A DNA stretch of 14,835 nucleotides from a bacterium (GTDB lineage: Bacteria; Babelota; Babeliae; Babelales; Vermiphilaceae). The translations under genes and the position numbers were made by a program. Of this stretch, positions 14,490-14,835 are shown piece by piece. A model generated the notes under the pieces. The model saw only the letters and a program-made list of their open reading frames with translations, had not been told where the DNA came from and did no database searches. The DNA is taken from NCBI GenBank assembly GCA_030626185.1, contig DAOUPL010000016.1, positions 1-14,835 on the forward strand, read 5' to 3'. Position 1 is the stretch's first letter, and each line of letters begins with the position of its first letter.

Positions 14490-14618
14490 ATGCTTCACTA
14501 CTACGATTCCTTCTTAGTTCGAATTTATATTACTGCGAATTTTATGAAAAAGCAAGAAGATTTTTTTATTTTTAAAACAACTTATTCTGTTACGCCCACA
14601 TCACGGTTTGTAAGATAA
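14490..14618 (+). CDS. Possible 42-residue small ORF
   Basis: ATG 14490 is preceded by AAGGA (14478-14482) at a good 7-base spacing and opens 42 codons (MLHYYDSFLVRIYITANF...). The AAGGA is inside the left stem of the 14478/14505 hairpin, so the site would be hidden in folded mRNA. No family recognised; the antisense strand carries decayed transposase sequence, so it may be chance. Confidence 0.2.
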   Translation: MLHYYDSFLVRIYITANFMKKQEDFFIFKTTYSVTPTSRFVR

Positions 14619-14716
14619 TAAAAGCCACAAAGCGTTCCATCAAAACTTATTAATGCTACACATAAACGTTTATATGGAATAAACCAATCTTCTTTTTCTA
14701 TATTTCCTTCTTGACT

Positions 14717-14833
14717 TCAAATAGTAAGTGCATAATTTGAACTACTATTCCAACATTGTACAACGTACCTCCAAAAGAGGTCAATCGGAAATTGAAATTC
14801 AATAACCTTTCGAGGCCTATAGTTAAGTTGGTT
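14717..14833 (-). pseudogene. IS30-like transposase C-terminal remnant (cut by window edge)
   Basis: Read from the right edge the frame gives NQLNYRPRKVIEFQFPIDLF, then WRYVVQCWN and a TGA at 14717-14719. LNxRPRKxLxFxTPxExF near the C-terminus, often followed by VALQ/VAL, is the hallmark of IS30-family transposases. Only this end is visible and it has lost consensus residues (FQFP for FxTP), so it is probably decayed. The rest of the element, if any, is outside the window. Confidence 0.4.
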
Positions 14834-14835
14834 CA

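Larger units (their letters stand above)
14462..14835. other. Terminal stretch with hairpin, possible small ORF and transposase debris
   Basis: No intact gene of normal size lies here. An 8-bp perfect inverted repeat AAGGAATC (14478-14485) / GATTCCTT (14505-14512) follows the phospholipase gene; it has no T tract. A minus-strand frame from the right edge resembles an IS30 transposase end up to a TGA at 14717-14719. The same frame then runs on for 44 codons (ending with the TAA at 14582-14584; includes EDWFIPYKRL and GFYYLTNRD) without a start codon; I do not recognise it. Confidence 0.4.

Overview
The window reads as a low-GC chromosome segment from a Gram-negative bacterium with a reduced, probably host-associated genome. 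The evidence is an outer-membrane beta-barrel ending in Phe, a BamD-like factor, a type II secretion/type IV pilus ATPase with a pseudopilin, several secreted Glu/Lys-rich coiled-coil proteins of no recognisable family, and a secreted one-domain phospholipase D. This combination resembles Candidatus Dependentiae (TM6) or similar endosymbionts of protists. That placement is inference; no rRNA or other phylogenetic marker is present to confirm it.

Layout. At 2-1522 (+) lies the 3' part of an outer-membrane barrel gene, closed by a strong intrinsic terminator. At 1657-5049 and 5284-6702 (+) are two large exported Glu-rich helical proteins. The first carries a GAA microsatellite, three in-frame copies of a repeat (the best one palindromic), and a duplicated coiled-coil segment. 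At 6791-7513 (+) is an RlmB-type rRNA 2'-O-methyltransferase, apparently expressed from a promoter placed so close that the mRNA would be leaderless. From 7514 to 8136 there is no intact gene: this stretch holds imperfect palindromes related to those inside the 1657-5049 gene, an orphan TATAAT, and the 3' remnant of an IS200/IS605-type Y1 transposase on the minus strand. At 8137-8955 (+) is a very AT-rich membrane-anchored coiled-coil protein.

A minus-strand operon, read from right to left, follows: bamD-like (10671-9919), yraN (9916-9548) and cdsA (9564-8938). The genes are packed with a 2-nt gap and then a 17-nt overlap, joining outer-membrane assembly, a YraN nuclease-like protein and phospholipid synthesis. 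Divergent from it are gspE/pilB (10762-12471) and an overlapping pseudopilin gene (12458-12967), which together look like part of a type II secretion or type IV pilus/competence system. Converging on that pair is a small exported protein with three 18-bp tandem repeats (13517-12969). Divergent from this is a secreted phospholipase D-like protein (13613-14461). The last 374 bases hold a hairpin, a possible 42-residue ORF and a decayed IS30-like transposase end.

Together the window is mostly cell-envelope and secretion functions plus exported proteins of unknown role, as expected of an intracellular or epibiotic bacterium whose surface and secretome face a eukaryotic host. I do not see an intact new defence or mobile system. 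The strongest unusual signal is the palindromic repeat family that has entered a coding sequence without breaking the frame and also occurs beside a dead Y1 transposase.
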